Shown here: in pieces, positions 1-11,279 of the stretch
How positions within the stretch are numbered: the first letter of the stretch is position 1
Layout of the letters: each line of letters opens with the position of its first letter
From: Venturia oleaginea
Lineage: Eukaryota; Ascomycota; Dothideomycetes; Venturiales; Venturiaceae
Reading direction: 5' to 3'
Length of the DNA stretch: 64,000 bases
Assembly: GCA_013176395.1 (NCBI GenBank)
Contig: JABMLP010000028.1
Span: 186,001-250,000, forward strand
The notes under the pieces: generated by a model
What the model was told of the DNA's origin: nothing
Databases searched by the model: none
The model's input: only the letters and a program-made list of their open reading frames with translations
Program-made: the position numbers and the translations under genes

Positions 1-260
1 TTCCTCAGCCACACGGGGCTTCAGGCACGGGGTAGGTCTCAGGATGGCATGCCCACGGCTCAATTGCTTCTCGATTGAAGGCAAATGAGGTGCCCTACTG
101 CCCGCACGTATAAGACGTTGACTACAGGGTGTAGGCGGGTGGGAATCTAGATACAAGACGAGCCTCAGAGGGCTCAGAAGTCGTGCGATATGCGAGATCG
201 CCATGTTGTTGTTGTCGCTTGGTCGGACGAGGCCCTTGCTCCACCAGATAGACACTAGCA
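1..260 (-). mobile_element. Mini-DIRS derivative (both element ends, no coding core)
   Basis: Positions 1-113 are identical to 18310-18422, near the YR-side end of the full DIRS element in this window. Positions 144-260 are identical to 23984-24100, the gag-side end. Only about 30 bp of unrelated filler (114-143) lies between, so gag, RT, RNase H and recombinase are all missing. The outer part of the YR-side end continues beyond the window. It is either an internally deleted copy that could move only with help from an autonomous DIRS, or a product of recombination between copies. Perfect identity over 230 bp implies a recent common source. Confidence 0.85.
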
Positions 261-395
261 TTATTCAAGTTTTCATGTCTTTTTTGCGCTGACAATATTG
301 CCTTATCTTATCCTCGATCTCTTCTCCACATTCTGTCTTATCACCGACTCGTAGTATTATCTTAACCCTTAAGGCCAGACCATCAACGCTCAACC

Positions 396-600
396 ATGGG
401 TCGTCACCGAAAAAACAACAACCGAAGCCAACAGAAGGAGAAGTTAAGGGAAAAAACAGACGCTTCCATTGTGGCTTTGGCTGCTCAGCTCGAGAAAGAT
501 AGCCTTAGGCCAAATAACGTTTCTAAGAAGGTCAACCGTGATCGACAGGAAGTTGGCTAGAGTTTAAGAGAGGATGTTACCCACCTCGGTATAGTTCTCA
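396..600 (+). pseudogene. 5' fragment of a DUF3435 (captain-type) gene
   Basis: An ATG at 396 opens 54 codons that align without gaps of note to the N-terminus of the DUF3435 gene at 17085: a basic start (MGRHRKNN), a Glu/Lys-rich helix, and the KVNRDRQ segment. The frame ends at a TAG (558-560) exactly where the other copy has CAG, a C-to-T change in a CpA context typical of RIP. Similarity fades after about 600 and the following DNA is AT-rich with no recombinase domain. This is therefore the decayed head of a second family member. Confidence 0.7.
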
Positions 601-3600
601 TGATAATAAAGTGTACTTATCAAGGCTGAAGGCGACGAGAATACCGCAGTCTTATAATATTAACTTATAATCCCGTAACATATACCATATACCATATACC
701 TACTAAAGATATATCGGAAGTTAAGAAGAACAAAGAGCTTAGCGCTAGTCGTTATACCGTATACGACCGTCTCTAGAGACCAATAGCCTATAAAAAAATC
801 GACCCACCACTTTATTATGGTGAGATGGGTTTTAAACGTTAATCGGTACTCTTATCTTGGCTCTATCGCTAAATCTTCCAGTATACCTTCTCATATCTAT
901 TCAGGACCTTCTAGCTGGAGTATTAAAACTTGCAGGCGAAGATTTGAGTATACAGTGATACAGGGATTCTACCGCCAGTGCTGTATTAACGTTTAAATCC
1001 CATCATACCATAGTACAAGCCAAAAGATATCGAGACTATCGAAGGGGAACTACTTATCTGTAGGAGCAGAAGCTAGATCCGGGCGTGAGGCAGATCGGCG
1101 AGTTGTATATGCAATCGCATCGTATACATGATCTAGCGCCAGGCTGTAGTAAATGGATCTCGTTGCCCTTCGGCGATATGGACCAGCTCCACCACATTTA
1201 CTTGCATAGTCATGCGCTCCTGACTGTATACAGTATGAGTTTGATCGACATGTAAACACTGAATAGGGTTCATTTGAAAGGCAATCGACGCGGAAGCAAG
1301 GATAAGAAAAGCAAAGCAAGTAAAATTGTATTTTTGATTCATGCGCCACCGGAAGCCTTCGCCAGCTCGCTAGTACTAAGCTCAGGCCAATTGCGATATA
1401 GACAGGCTCGTATTGACTCTAATTTGAGCGACTGAGATGTAGCTTTGAAAATAATTAGTGGAAGATCGTGATTGGACGTGGTCATGCCTACCTATCTCAA
1501 GCTCGCAGATAGCAACGTTGCTTAGATTTCCATAGCTTCGCACCATACGCCTGCATTCCATTCGGCGGCGCAAAGGCTGGAATGGTAGGACTAGCATAAT
1601 CTTCGGATTTTGGGCACAAACCCACCCTTGGGTGCTATATAAATCGACAATATTTGTTCTGCATTCTTCGAGCTCAGTTTTTGCATCCTGATCATCGAGC
1701 TCAGCTATTGCGTGAAAGCCTAGAAATATAATCTGAAATCTGTGAGAAACTGGCGTGGCTGTGACAGGCTTAACTCACGACCAAGACAACAATCGCTTGG
1801 CCCACTGGAGGTACTGGATTAAGGTCGGTGCGAACTAGATTGTCTTTGGTGTCTGAATCAGGATTGGTCTGGTTGTAAATTTGACAGAGACCGTTGTATT
1901 CTTGGAATCCCTACAATTAGCATCAGCGCGCTACTACGAGGGGATATTATAACCTACTGTCACGCAGCAGAAATGCTAATCCGGTTGGTTTTCGGATCCC
2001 GGTGGAGGATTACCCCTCAAAAGTATGCACCGCGACGTTTCCGACTGGACACACCAGTATTGATTGAAGGCGGATTGGAGTAGGAGTAGACTGTATCTAT
2101 TAGTGCGCCAGCGAAATGCCATGTAGCCCAGAAAGTAAATGACGCGGGCGTCTTGACTTTCATTAGCCGTTGGTTGGCCGCACAGAAACGAAACAAGAGG
2201 GTCAACTTTGTCCGCTTCAGGGTGGCCAAGGTTAGGTAAGGCTTTCTCGAATTATTGCACAGCACCCATGCTGTTTATTTGAAGTTGTAGGTCGTAAATA
2301 TTGTGGTTTCCTGCTACGATTATGATTAGATATGTTCGAAGCCGATCGAAGCGTAACTCCATGGTTTGGAGCTGTTGAATTTCGCAGTTCGTTTCCGTCG
2401 AATTCAACTTCGGCCACGTCGGCAGCTAACTGGGTTAAACATTTGGGACAAACCCCCTTGTAAGACTTCCCTGCTGGTACTCATGCAAACTTTCGACTAG
2501 TACCCAGACCCAGACCATACGAGTCTACATAGCCAATCATCCCGTCGACAGAGGTATAACCAAAGACCCGAAAGGCTAGCCAGTTTCAGGTTGTTCAGTT
2601 GAAAGTGCCAACAAGCTCATGATCTCCTCCATAGCCATGATTAGCTTTGGACCACGTCGACAACTCGTTTGCTTGGCTGGGGCCGTTTATTGGTCTTTCG
2701 CCTGGTTGGGCAGGTGAGATATTTATTTGCCGTATCGCTTTGACTCTCTGTTCCAAACAATGCACGAAGGACTTGAATGTGCTCTATTGTGGATGTTACG
2801 AAGGCCAGCAGATAGTCTTCCTCGCGAGTAGCGGTTGTTCTCCGAGGCTTAGGGACGGTAGCCTTCTATACATATCTCAACAAGGGCTTTGATGGAGAAC
2901 TTGGTCGTCTCACGGTCTAAGACTAATATCCTATGATTATGTCAATGAAGGAAAAGGTTGGGAAACGCTATCTATAGAATTGGGGATCCCACATACTTTA
3001 TACAGAACCACTTTCCCAAAACATGGGCGCTCGGCAGGCCGAACAGGAAGAGGAAATTCGCTATCCTATTTGCCAGTAAGGATATGTTATCGACTCTGCC
3101 ACTGGTCAAGGCTAAGTTCTCCGATAGGAAGCAAGAGAGCCAAAGCGGGGATGAATGCACCGCCAAAACGAATTAAGTAAGCAATAAGTCTATAAAATGC
3201 TTGTTTTAACAGAGTATGAGCCCCAATAAGTATTAGGTGCGATCCTCCTCTTCGCGTGTCTCCGTCCACGACGAAGACATGTCGTGTCGTGCTGTGTTTT
3301 CAGGACGGGAGGGCTTGTCGAGGATGGAAGTATTAGAAGAAGGAGGAGTCGACAGGTGGAACTATATATCGTGTGGTCAATAAGACGATCTAATCTGAAG
3401 TTGTTGTTGTTGGTGTTGTTCTGAGGTCCTGATCTTATTGTGGAATGCTAGGGTTGGATTGTTTTCAGGTTGGTAAGGAATCTAAGGCAAAAATAAGTAT
3501 CTCTACGTACATCTTATCCATGCATGCGCAGAATAGAGAATAATCGTGCGAGGCGAGGAACATCAAAACCTCGAGTTTACTTTAAGTCCATTCCTGAAAG

Positions 3601-3726
3601 TACTAAGGCTATTCCTAGAGATTTTGCTCAACTCGGCCTTTAATCGCTTCTAGATTCGTTACCTTTTCCGTATACTACGCTTCTTGCCTCACTCATCTTC
3701 AGTTTGCAATCTCTGTATACAGGGCA
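561..3726. other. Gene-poor, partly AT-rich DNA
   Basis: No convincing gene or element was found in these roughly 3.2 kb. 600-900 is AT-rich and looks like mutated continuation of the DUF3435 copy. A TATA-like sequence lies near 1637. Short open frames on both strands have no recognisable domains, apart from the weak secreted-peptide candidate listed separately at 1133-1342. Confidence 0.5.
1133..1342 (-). CDS. Possible small secreted peptide (weak)
   Basis: A 69-codon ATG frame starts with a short polar segment followed by a hydrophobic stretch (about residues 9-23, FAFLILASASIAF) that looks like a signal peptide. The mature part is short, has one further Cys after the presumed cleavage site, and matches nothing I know. 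There is no supporting intron or neighbour, and the surroundings are degenerate, so this could be chance. Confidence 0.2.
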   Translation of the reverse strand: MNQKYNFTCFAFLILASASIAFQMNPIQCLHVDQTHTVYSQERMTMQVNVVELVHIAEGQRDPFTTAWR

Positions 3727-5662
3727 ATGACAATCCCTAATACCATAGCCCCGAAGCCTTTCGCTCGCGATGTTGTTGCTTATAGCGATACCGAGCTTGA
3801 CCACTACCTAGCACAATGTAGACAGTCAGTTCTCTGTCCTTAATGTTTGTTACTCCTCTCGTATTGCTTGGCTAATATTAAGAACAGAACTGTTCGAGCT
3901 GTTGAACCTGACGGAACCGTCCGAACGATTTCAATCACTGATGTCGACATCCAAGATCCGGAGAATTTATCCGATGAGTTCAAGCAGAAGACTATAAGGT
4001 AAGCGGCCTATACATCGCCACCGTTCTACTTCTAATAACTACGACTAGAGATCAAGTGTCTCAGGTAAGCCACGCGACCCAGTCTCCCTAGTCAACCTAG
4101 ATGAAGTCGCTGCTCGACTTCAAGACGCACCCTCCAGTCAAGATCGATGGGCGCCTCGATGGCCTTCCCCAGCAACAACTGCAGACATCGATGAGGAGGA
4201 AGAAGACCGCGATAATGTTCAACATGAGACTGATAGCTACAATAAGCTTATCGAGGACGGCGGCAGGCCCTCACACCCCCTCGATCTCCTCAAGGACATT
4301 ACCAAGGACTCGGGAGAGTACCGCGAAATTCTATTGCTCTGGCAGATACGCAGCCAGTTCATTCGCGACCTACAGAAGGATGAATGGAAGGTGTTTTCAA
4401 GTCAGCGGGGAAGATGGTATGACATGAGGAGGCTGCAACGGTTCGCGAGGGGCCAGAGCGTCTACGACTATTGGCGAAGAGACCGGGAAATCAGGCGTGA
4501 CAGTCATGCTGGGTTATTCCCACAATACTTTATGGACTCTGAAGATAGTTGGGAATTGGAATGGCAACGTATAGAGAATCGTGGTGATGAACGTGTAGTA
4601 AAGATCTCGGGACAATACACACCATGGAAGGCCTTCGTCAAGCGCCAAGGCTACACACCAGACGAGCAAGTCTTTCCCGAATATGCCGAAGCTTTGAAAG
4701 AACGTCTAGTACAACACGGGCTTACACGCACCCTTCAGCTCAACGAGGATCTCGATCAGCAAGACAAGTTAACCACCTGTATCGAGTACTTTGGCTACGA
4801 ATGCTGGTGGTACGACCAGTATACAAACTTTTACAAGCGTAGCCAGCGACTGCACGACGAAGCCTGGACGAAGCTCGTTGCCGCTAGGGTATTGAGACGA
4901 GGAGAGACCGAGGAGGTTATATGCGATATAAAAACCGCGTATCAGCGTGCGAGCGAAAGAGAAGGGGCAGAGAAGGCTGTACAACAGCTTCAGAAACGCC
5001 CGGAAATAGAGCGATCCATATTGGACATGGCAAAGGAAAGGCACGACTCGATAAAGATGCGGAATGAATGCATTACCGATTTCCTTCGGCGGACAAATCC
5101 ATTCCGAGTCGCCAAAAGGGACGCAGAGCGCCGCAGCATCCTGTTGCAATGGATTTTACACCAAGTGCCATTGATTGAGCTTGAATTTAATCCACCAAGC
5201 GCAGCCAGGAACAGCGCTGACAAAAGAGAGGAAAGAAAAAAGTTCAAACGCAGTCGACTGGAAGATGTCGGGGTAGTTAGCGATGACAGGCCTTCCAAAC
5301 GGCTAAAGAACAATAGCCGAAGCCCAAGTCGCGATGAGCGTATGACATCGGTCCCATCAGTTTTGACAACATCGGCTAGAGCACTAGATACCTCCCCAAA
5401 TCAGTCTTCACGGGTCTTCAACCCACCTTATCGCCGCAGCGCCAGGATTGCGGGAAAAGCACATAGATTGAGCAGCACGATCAAAACACCGCGAAGACCG
5501 ACGCTTCCATCGTTTATGCCACCAAAGAGACCCGGTAAGACACCCGACAGGAGAGTTGCAGCAAGGACTGCAAAGAGAGGCCACACAGATGTTCAGAGTC
5601 AAACTACAAAGACGCAGGTCGTATCGAGGACACGGCGCCGAACTGTGGTGTCCGGCCAATAA
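3727..5662 (+). CDS. Fungal hypothetical protein of an expanded family, 606 aa
   Basis: Best model is join(3727-3824, 3888-3998, 4051-5662): two GT-AG introns of 63 and 52 bp, 607 codons with stop. The ATG at 3727 starts MTIPNTIAPK. The long last exon stays in frame from the acceptor at 4050 and contains Trp/Tyr/Arg-rich helices (RRLQRFARGQ, YTPWKAFVKRQ, GYECWWYDQY) of a widespread Pezizomycotina family that I recognise by pattern but cannot assign a function. The last 150 residues are very basic, Ser/Arg/Lys-rich and include RRSARIAG, suggesting nuclear or nucleic-acid contact. A His/Tyr/Asp catalytic set is not evident. It sits between transposon debris, and members of this family are often found in repeat-rich regions. 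Confidence 0.75.
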
Positions 5663-6170
5663 AGCTGTTATTCCGATTCTGGATATTCTCTGGCATAGCA
5701 TTGTTAAAAAAGAGACTTAGGAGCGAAAGGAATAACAATAACCACCCCCTTTAGATTACGAATATTATATATTAGTTTTAGAACGTCCGAACGTCTGAAC
5801 GTCCGATAACTCCTTCCCTATACTAAATAAGACATGACATAGCAATCACCTACGGTTGATCGATAAAGGTTAATATCAATCCGAATTAATGTTACTGCGC
5901 TATACCCGCTTATAGTATAGGTTGCTGAAGAACTATAAGTGAAAGAAGAAGCCTCTACCAAACTCTACTTACTCCTATCCTATATTTCCCTAAAAGTCTC
6001 TCTCAGCTATGTCTTGACAAATGCTCCAAAGACTATATTACCCATAGAACGCGCCATAGAGCATACCCAGCGGTTTTTTCATGACTTGCCCCCTGCTGTC
6101 TCTTTTGTAGGAGTACTGAAGAGCTGGCCAGACTACGTTCCTACTAACAGCAGGTATATACCCTTGCTCT
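5663..6170. other. Intergenic; short GAACGTC(C/T) direct repeats
   Basis: Noncoding DNA between two opposed genes. Around 5781-5805 the motif GAACGTC(C/T) occurs three times in tandem. Nothing else recognisable. Confidence 0.4.
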
Positions 6171-6870
6171 TCAAGCTTCTGAATAACGACATAACTGTGC
6201 TTTTGAATTAGTACGAAAGGGGATAATATTTTCTAGAAAAACGTACATCCAGTATCGAAATGCTGACCCACTTCCTGTCGTTTCGTACTTTTGAAGACCT
6301 CCGTCTGCAAGGAGAGTGAAGACGTCTCCCACATTCAGGTTCTTAGGGACATTAAAATCCCAATGTTCTACCACGGTGTCCGATAGGATGAAGGGGAGCG
6401 ATGAGTAGAAAGTAAGGGCACCTTTATTTGACCCGGCAACGGTGTCCATGTGGAAGCGTATAGAGCGTCTACCTTCCAGGACAAGATATATTGACCAATG
6501 GTTCCAGTCGTCATTACGGTTCCAGTTAGCGTGTTCTAACGTATGTGCAACGAGTCTGACAGTAATAACAGCACGGCCGTCATTGCACATAGCTCTAGAA
6601 GTCGTCGGCGGGACTTGCCGTTGTACATGTTGTTGCCCTCCTTGAGTCCTACAGCAAAATTAGATCTTGCGTCTGTAATATATCAACCTTCACTTACCGT
6701 TCGATTGCCCAGAATGTTTGTGGAAATAATGGAAGAGCATGATCCTGTTGGTCTATTGAATGTTTCAGGCTATAAAAGGGACCCTGTGCGGAAGGAACCC
6801 AATCATAGTAAGCAGCCAGGCTTACGTCGCTGATCTCATAGGGGGAAAACTGACGGATTTGCTGTGCCAT
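6171..6870 (-). CDS. DUF7770-like fungal protein, 216 aa
   Basis: Model: complement(join(6171-6648, 6698-6870)), one 49-bp GT-AG intron (6649-6697), 217 codons with stop; both exons stay in frame. The second exon carries the pattern I associate with the fungal DUF7770 family: VRLVAHTLE, then NHWSIYLVLEG, then RFHMDT, and near the end GSAFRYWMYVFLE. The N-terminal exon (about 58 residues) is less typical. Function of the family is unknown; it is a single-domain, probably cytosolic protein with no signal peptide or membrane segment. The neighbours are repeats, so context says nothing about its role. Confidence 0.7.
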
Positions 6871-7834
6871 TTTGCAAAACTCAAAATGGGATGAGTTCCG
6901 TCTAGAGCTTGAGGCATCTACCTCTTATAATATCTCTCCAAAATGACTCAGGTGATGCAGCTCTTTCGATATTTCTCTTCGGCGACTTAGATACTGCAGC
7001 CCTTTCAATGTGACCACCTGCCGGGAGAGCGTGATGTCAATCTACAGGGGCTGATATGGATCTTGCCAATCACCTTTTCATGACGCATTCTCAGGAATGG
7101 GAGTGAAAGGTTTAATTGGCGGCTAGAGTTTCCAGCTGCACATGCATTGCCAGAATGTACTGCGCCATGCATTGACTTCACTCGGCTACGCCCTATCACT
7201 GCATATACTCGGGCATGTATTCTTCCGGACGCCTTGCGGACGCGCCGCGAGAACTTCGAAGTCCCTCCTATTGACATAACTAAATTTGGTGCCTAAATTG
7301 ATCAAAGCATCGTGCACATCCCTGAGTGAAATCAATACTCATTCTATCCAACTACCAGTGCGGCCTAGTCTTGTTTCAACGTTTTCGATTGGTATTGATT
7401 GGTGGGTAAGCTGATCGGCAGCATCTGATACTACTAATTGGTGAACTATCCTTAATAAAGGTCTATTTCCATTCGTTGTTGATACAAGACTGGGCACGCT
7501 GGTAGAATTCACTCGCGATAAAATAGCCGCTATATTGCATAACTGGTAATACGCCAAGATATCAAGATACGGCTAGTCGCGCTTAGGACCTACTTTTACT
7601 ACCGGATCCGGTAAGAGATCTTTCTATTGGTCTTACACGCGTCCGCCGACCAGTAGATACACGCTCTTACGATATTTGCGATTGGTTAACTCTGTCCTAG
7701 CCCCGTCTTTAGCATCGCAACTAACTCACCTGAGAGTAATTCACGGCGGCTAAGGCCCAGAATAACGACGCTGAATCGCCCTCTATCATTCCTGCACCTT
7801 CATTTCACACACCCCATACTCCACGCCCGTCTCA
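6871..7834. other. Intergenic, no gene recognised
   Basis: About 960 bp without a supported gene. A 90-codon frame on the minus strand (7005-7277) is Arg-rich and has no recognisable domain. 7280-7834 appears noncoding. Confidence 0.4.
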
Positions 7835-8026
7835 ATGGATTCGATGCTACACTTGACCGCAACAGACGACGAGCTCATTACGCTTTGTCACAACGGCGCC
7901 TGCGAGCTACTTTTGGGCAACCCCACCAGCAACAGGATCGTGCAAATTTCGCCGGTCGCACTCATAAAATTAGGATTCGGGTTAGCAGAGGAAGAGTTTG
8001 CAAATCAGCGCAATGCACATCCATGA
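7835..8026 (+). pseudogene. Truncated aminoglycoside-phosphotransferase/kinase-like N-terminus
   Basis: The 63-codon frame contains NRIVQISPVALIKLGFG followed by EEEFANQRNAH, the nucleotide-binding-strand and alpha-helix pattern that opens many fungal APH-family small-molecule kinases (the Lys of IKLGFG would be the ATP-contacting Lys, the Glu of EEEFANQ its partner). The frame ends after this N-lobe start and no catalytic loop (HxD) follows; a minisatellite lies about 100 bp downstream. Treated as a gene fragment. Confidence 0.5.
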
Positions 8027-8119
8027 CTTGATCCTGCAGTCTCCCGAGTTCCGAGAGCATATCGATACACACATGGAGATGAGATAGGCGTTATTGTTAT
8101 GGAATTCGTACGATGCCGT

Positions 8120-8194
8120 GCCTTACTCGTGCATGCCTTGCTCGTGCATGCCTTGCTCTTGCATTCCTTGCTCGTGCATTCCTTGCTCGTGCAT
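8120..8194. repeat. 15-bp minisatellite, five units
   Basis: Five head-to-tail 15-bp units of the form (G/T)CCTTGCTCGTGCAT starting at 8120, 8135, 8150, 8165 and 8180, with one or two changes per unit. Because 15 is a multiple of three, all frames stay open across it. It lies just after the kinase-like fragment. Confidence 0.9.
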
Positions 8195-9443
8195 ATACGC
8201 AATTTTATGTCAGCCCTTATGTGGAAACTGTGGAGGCAAACTATAATGATCCTGAGATCGGTGTGTGAAGAAAGAAAACGTACGAGAGTCTAGCGTACTC
8301 CAGCAGCAGGGGAAACAAAGGGTTTATGCTCGGGCCATGATCTTAGCACACGCTCTCGCGATCCTATCATCCTGTAAATCGTGATAGATTACCGAGGCTG
8401 TTGGACGCAAGTCTGTCTGCTTTGCCTGCTGCTCCAGTATTTCTTTTCTTCGGCAGGAGAACAGCAAGCGTACTAATAGGATACGGCTGGCCGTAGTATT
8501 ACATTCGAAATGGCATTCGCGTCTATCGAGGTTAACTTCAATTCATGAGCAGACCTAATGTGCTGGATCAAAACAAATCTGGCATACATGCTCTCGTCAG
8601 TCCTGCAAGTGCGCCATATTGCACAAGGTCGGCAATAAAGACTGGCAGGTATGCTATGCGAGACTGGGAAGGACAGAGACTTTTAGTCACCACTCGTCAT
8701 CAAAGGACTCTTCTCGCACTAGCAGCAATGTCTTATGCCTCCAACAAGGCTGTGAATTGTAACTCAGAGTAAAAAAAAAATGAGAGAAGAGTGCGGGGAC
8801 TGCAAAGCTAGTTTTTTACTACGTCCTTGAGATGTATGATTAGCTTTTTACCTGCCTACCTTCTTTCCTTGCCCTATTGTTCCTCTGACTCTTTCGCGTA
8901 TGCGAAAAGTACTCGGAAGTTGTCGTAGTAGGGCCGTGCACTTTACGCGCAGCAATCCTAGCGCTGCAGCAGCGGGGAGGCGCTCGAAGGACCGCAACTG
9001 AATTCTCGACTGCGTATGGAACCAAGGAAATACTTCCCGGGTGCTGTTTCTCGCTGTCCTAGCTATGGATATACGTTCATGCCCAAAGTGTTGCTCTCTT
9101 GCGTAGCGCTGAATGCGGCGAAAACATGACCATCGTCCGAATTGCTGGCCAAACACTTTCCAGCTGTATCTCTGGACAGTCTCCTTTTGCTTATCTCATA
9201 AATCAGACGCTCCATTGTGCTTCCCTTAACATTGGTAGTAACCCCAGTTTATCAACTTCTACTATCTTCCGCCAAGTTGTTTTAACTTCTACTCCTAAAC
9301 TATATTCGGCCTCGTCCCGTCTCAACCTATACTACCTTATTAATAGCTCCGCTATTAATCTACTTTCCTTATTATACTAATCTAAGCTATCTTTAATTAA
9401 CTTCTATACTAATTAGAATTACTTTGCCCAAGTATCCTAAGAA
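8195..9443. other. Intergenic, no gene recognised
   Basis: No supported gene. The last 200 bp before the Fot1/pogo element are pyrimidine-rich on the plus strand (about 9230-9420), with many CTA/TTA motifs. Confidence 0.4.
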
Positions 9444-9445
9444 TA

Positions 9446-11277
9446 ACGTATTCCACCATCGAGCGGGTCAAAAAGGCTTGGCACGACCAACTTATGTTAC
9501 GACTCTTCAATTTAATCGCTATCAACAAAAGATTCTAAGTCCGTCGTGCTGCTATCTGATTCAGAAGATATCTTGATATCTTTTTTACAAGTTCGCGCAT
9601 TATGCCCAGCTGCGCCGCAGTTCCTACAGCGCCGTTGAATTGGTCGGGCTGTTTCTTGACCACCACTACCACGAGCCTTCTTTGATCCCTGAGGCGCTAT
9701 AGACGCCTCTGCAGCTACCTGCGCTGCTGCAGTCCCATACTCAATAGTACCACCTTGCTGGATCCACTTCCTTTTGCGCCATTTTCGGTTCGTTGTTACT
9801 GCTAATTGATCTTCAAGCTCGCGGTTACGCGCAACAAGCAGAGCGTTTTGGTGTAGCATCAATTCAGCGCCCTTAACAAGCTGGGAAAAGCCTGCCTGCG
9901 CAGTAACTGGTGACCGAGTAAAGGACTCGCTTACGAGCTTGGATTGGGATCCAAATTCATAAGTATTACTTGGAGTCTTGGACTGCCACGGCGTTTCTGG
10001 GAGATGGGTTTCTGGCGGGGTTCGTAGCCGTACTTCAAGGCGATCCAACACCACCTGCGCGTCGATAGGGACTAGCCCTACTGCCTCAAAAGCCTTTTGA
10101 CAGTTCTCTTTCGTAAACACGTCGAAAAACGCGTCTTTGAAGGCAGGGAGAAAGCCTTCCTTGTTGATATGGTACACGCGTCGGCGTGCCAAGTCCCGGA
10201 CGCGTTGGGAGTACTTGCGCTTCAACGGCGAGAAGCAGACCACGTCAAGGGGCTGGAGTATATGCGACGAGTGCGATGGCATGCAGAGGGTTATAATCTT
10301 GTTTTCGAGGCAGTAGTCCTTGAAATCCTAGCTGAGATGGCTCTCATGGCCGTCCAAAATAAGCAGCCTGTATACCCCCACCTGCCGCGCCTTTGTATAC
10401 GCGTTAAAGTGCTTCAACCACTCAAGACCAAGCGCATTATTTGTCCAGCCGTTCTCAGAGACCGAGAGCTTCCAATTCCGTGGTATATCTGCCTCCTCAT
10501 ACCACGCAGAGATATGAACGCGTCCTTTGTAGATAATGAATGGCGGGGTCGCATACCCAGCGGCGCAGATGCTCTGGATAACTGTAACCCACTCGCGATC
10601 GCCTGGCTGGATTAAATTAGGCCGTGCACGTCTTTCAGAAGCTGTGGCGACCTTCATTGACCCAATAACGCCCATCTGGAAGCCAATCTCGTCAAAGTTG
10701 TGCGTATCCTCGTCGTGGATACCGTACTTTGCCTTGGTGTCTGTAACGAGCTTGAACCACGCGCCAATAATCTCTGGATCTTCCTGTAGTATCCTCTGCC
10801 TATCCTTAGCTCGATTGAAGGCCATCTTGAGCTCATCTGAGCGCGTTATGAACCTCTCAGCCCAGTTTTTCCCTACTGGCTCTCCACCGCGTACACCCAG
10901 TAGTTTATCCGCCATATCTGCTACCTCACACAGCCGGGGCGCGAATCCTCGCGAATCGAGGTCGAGGATGTATTGGACAATTGTCTGCTCTTCAGTCGTA
11001 GTGAGCTTGTGTCGGGCGTTGCGAGTATCTAGGCGATACGTAATTCCGTTATATCGCCTAGTTAATGTTGAAGGAGGTATATCAAACGCCTCAGCAGCGC
11101 GCCGGAGGCTTCGGAATTGGTGGGTATTGTAGGCAGAAAGGGCAAGCTGGATTCTGCCTTCTCTGTTAGATGATTGCGCGTTTTGTTGTTGAGACATATT
11201 GTGTTGATAAGGGAGCAGCTGGTCTTGGCATAAACTGACCCGCTCGATGGGTTGACCCACTCGATGGTGGAATACGT
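9446..11277 (-). mobile_element. Fot1/pogo-type DNA transposon (1832 bp)
   Basis: The ends are 26-bp terminal inverted repeats (9446-9471 and 11252-11277; ACGTATTCCACC... with one mismatch), flanked by a TA duplication at 9444-9445 and 11278-11279, the hallmark of Tc1/mariner-superfamily insertion. The sub-terminal motif CCGCTCGATGG (11240-11250) repeats part of the inverted repeat and may be an extra transposase-binding site. The single gene inside is a pogo-like transposase on the minus strand. Confidence 0.95.
9512..11197 (-). pseudogene. Pogo/Fot1-like transposase with one in-frame stop
   Basis: ATG at 11197 (earlier in-frame GTG at 11260 is less likely). Domains in order: a psq/HTH region (RSLRRAAEAFDIPPSTLTRR), a CENPB-type HTH (GKNWAERFITR), then a DDE_1 catalytic core with Asp in NFDEIGFQMG, Asp in LILDGHESH and Asp in HILQPLDV. 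The C-terminus carries a CCHC zinc knuckle (CRNCGAAGHNARTC) and an acidic Ser/Asp tail. A single TAG at 10328-10330, just after the second catalytic Asp, interrupts an otherwise continuous 561-codon frame. CAG-to-TAG is a likely origin, so the copy was functional until recently or depends on readthrough. Confidence 0.9.
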
Positions 11278-11279
11278 TA

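Noticed and set aside
4101..4427. Separate 108-codon gene starting at ATG 4101
   Set aside because: It is the wrong frame of the 606-aa gene; the exon from 4051 reads through in the frame that continues to 5662.
7005..7277. 90-codon minus-strand frame
   Set aside because: Arg-rich with no domain, no splice partners and no conserved pattern; likely chance.
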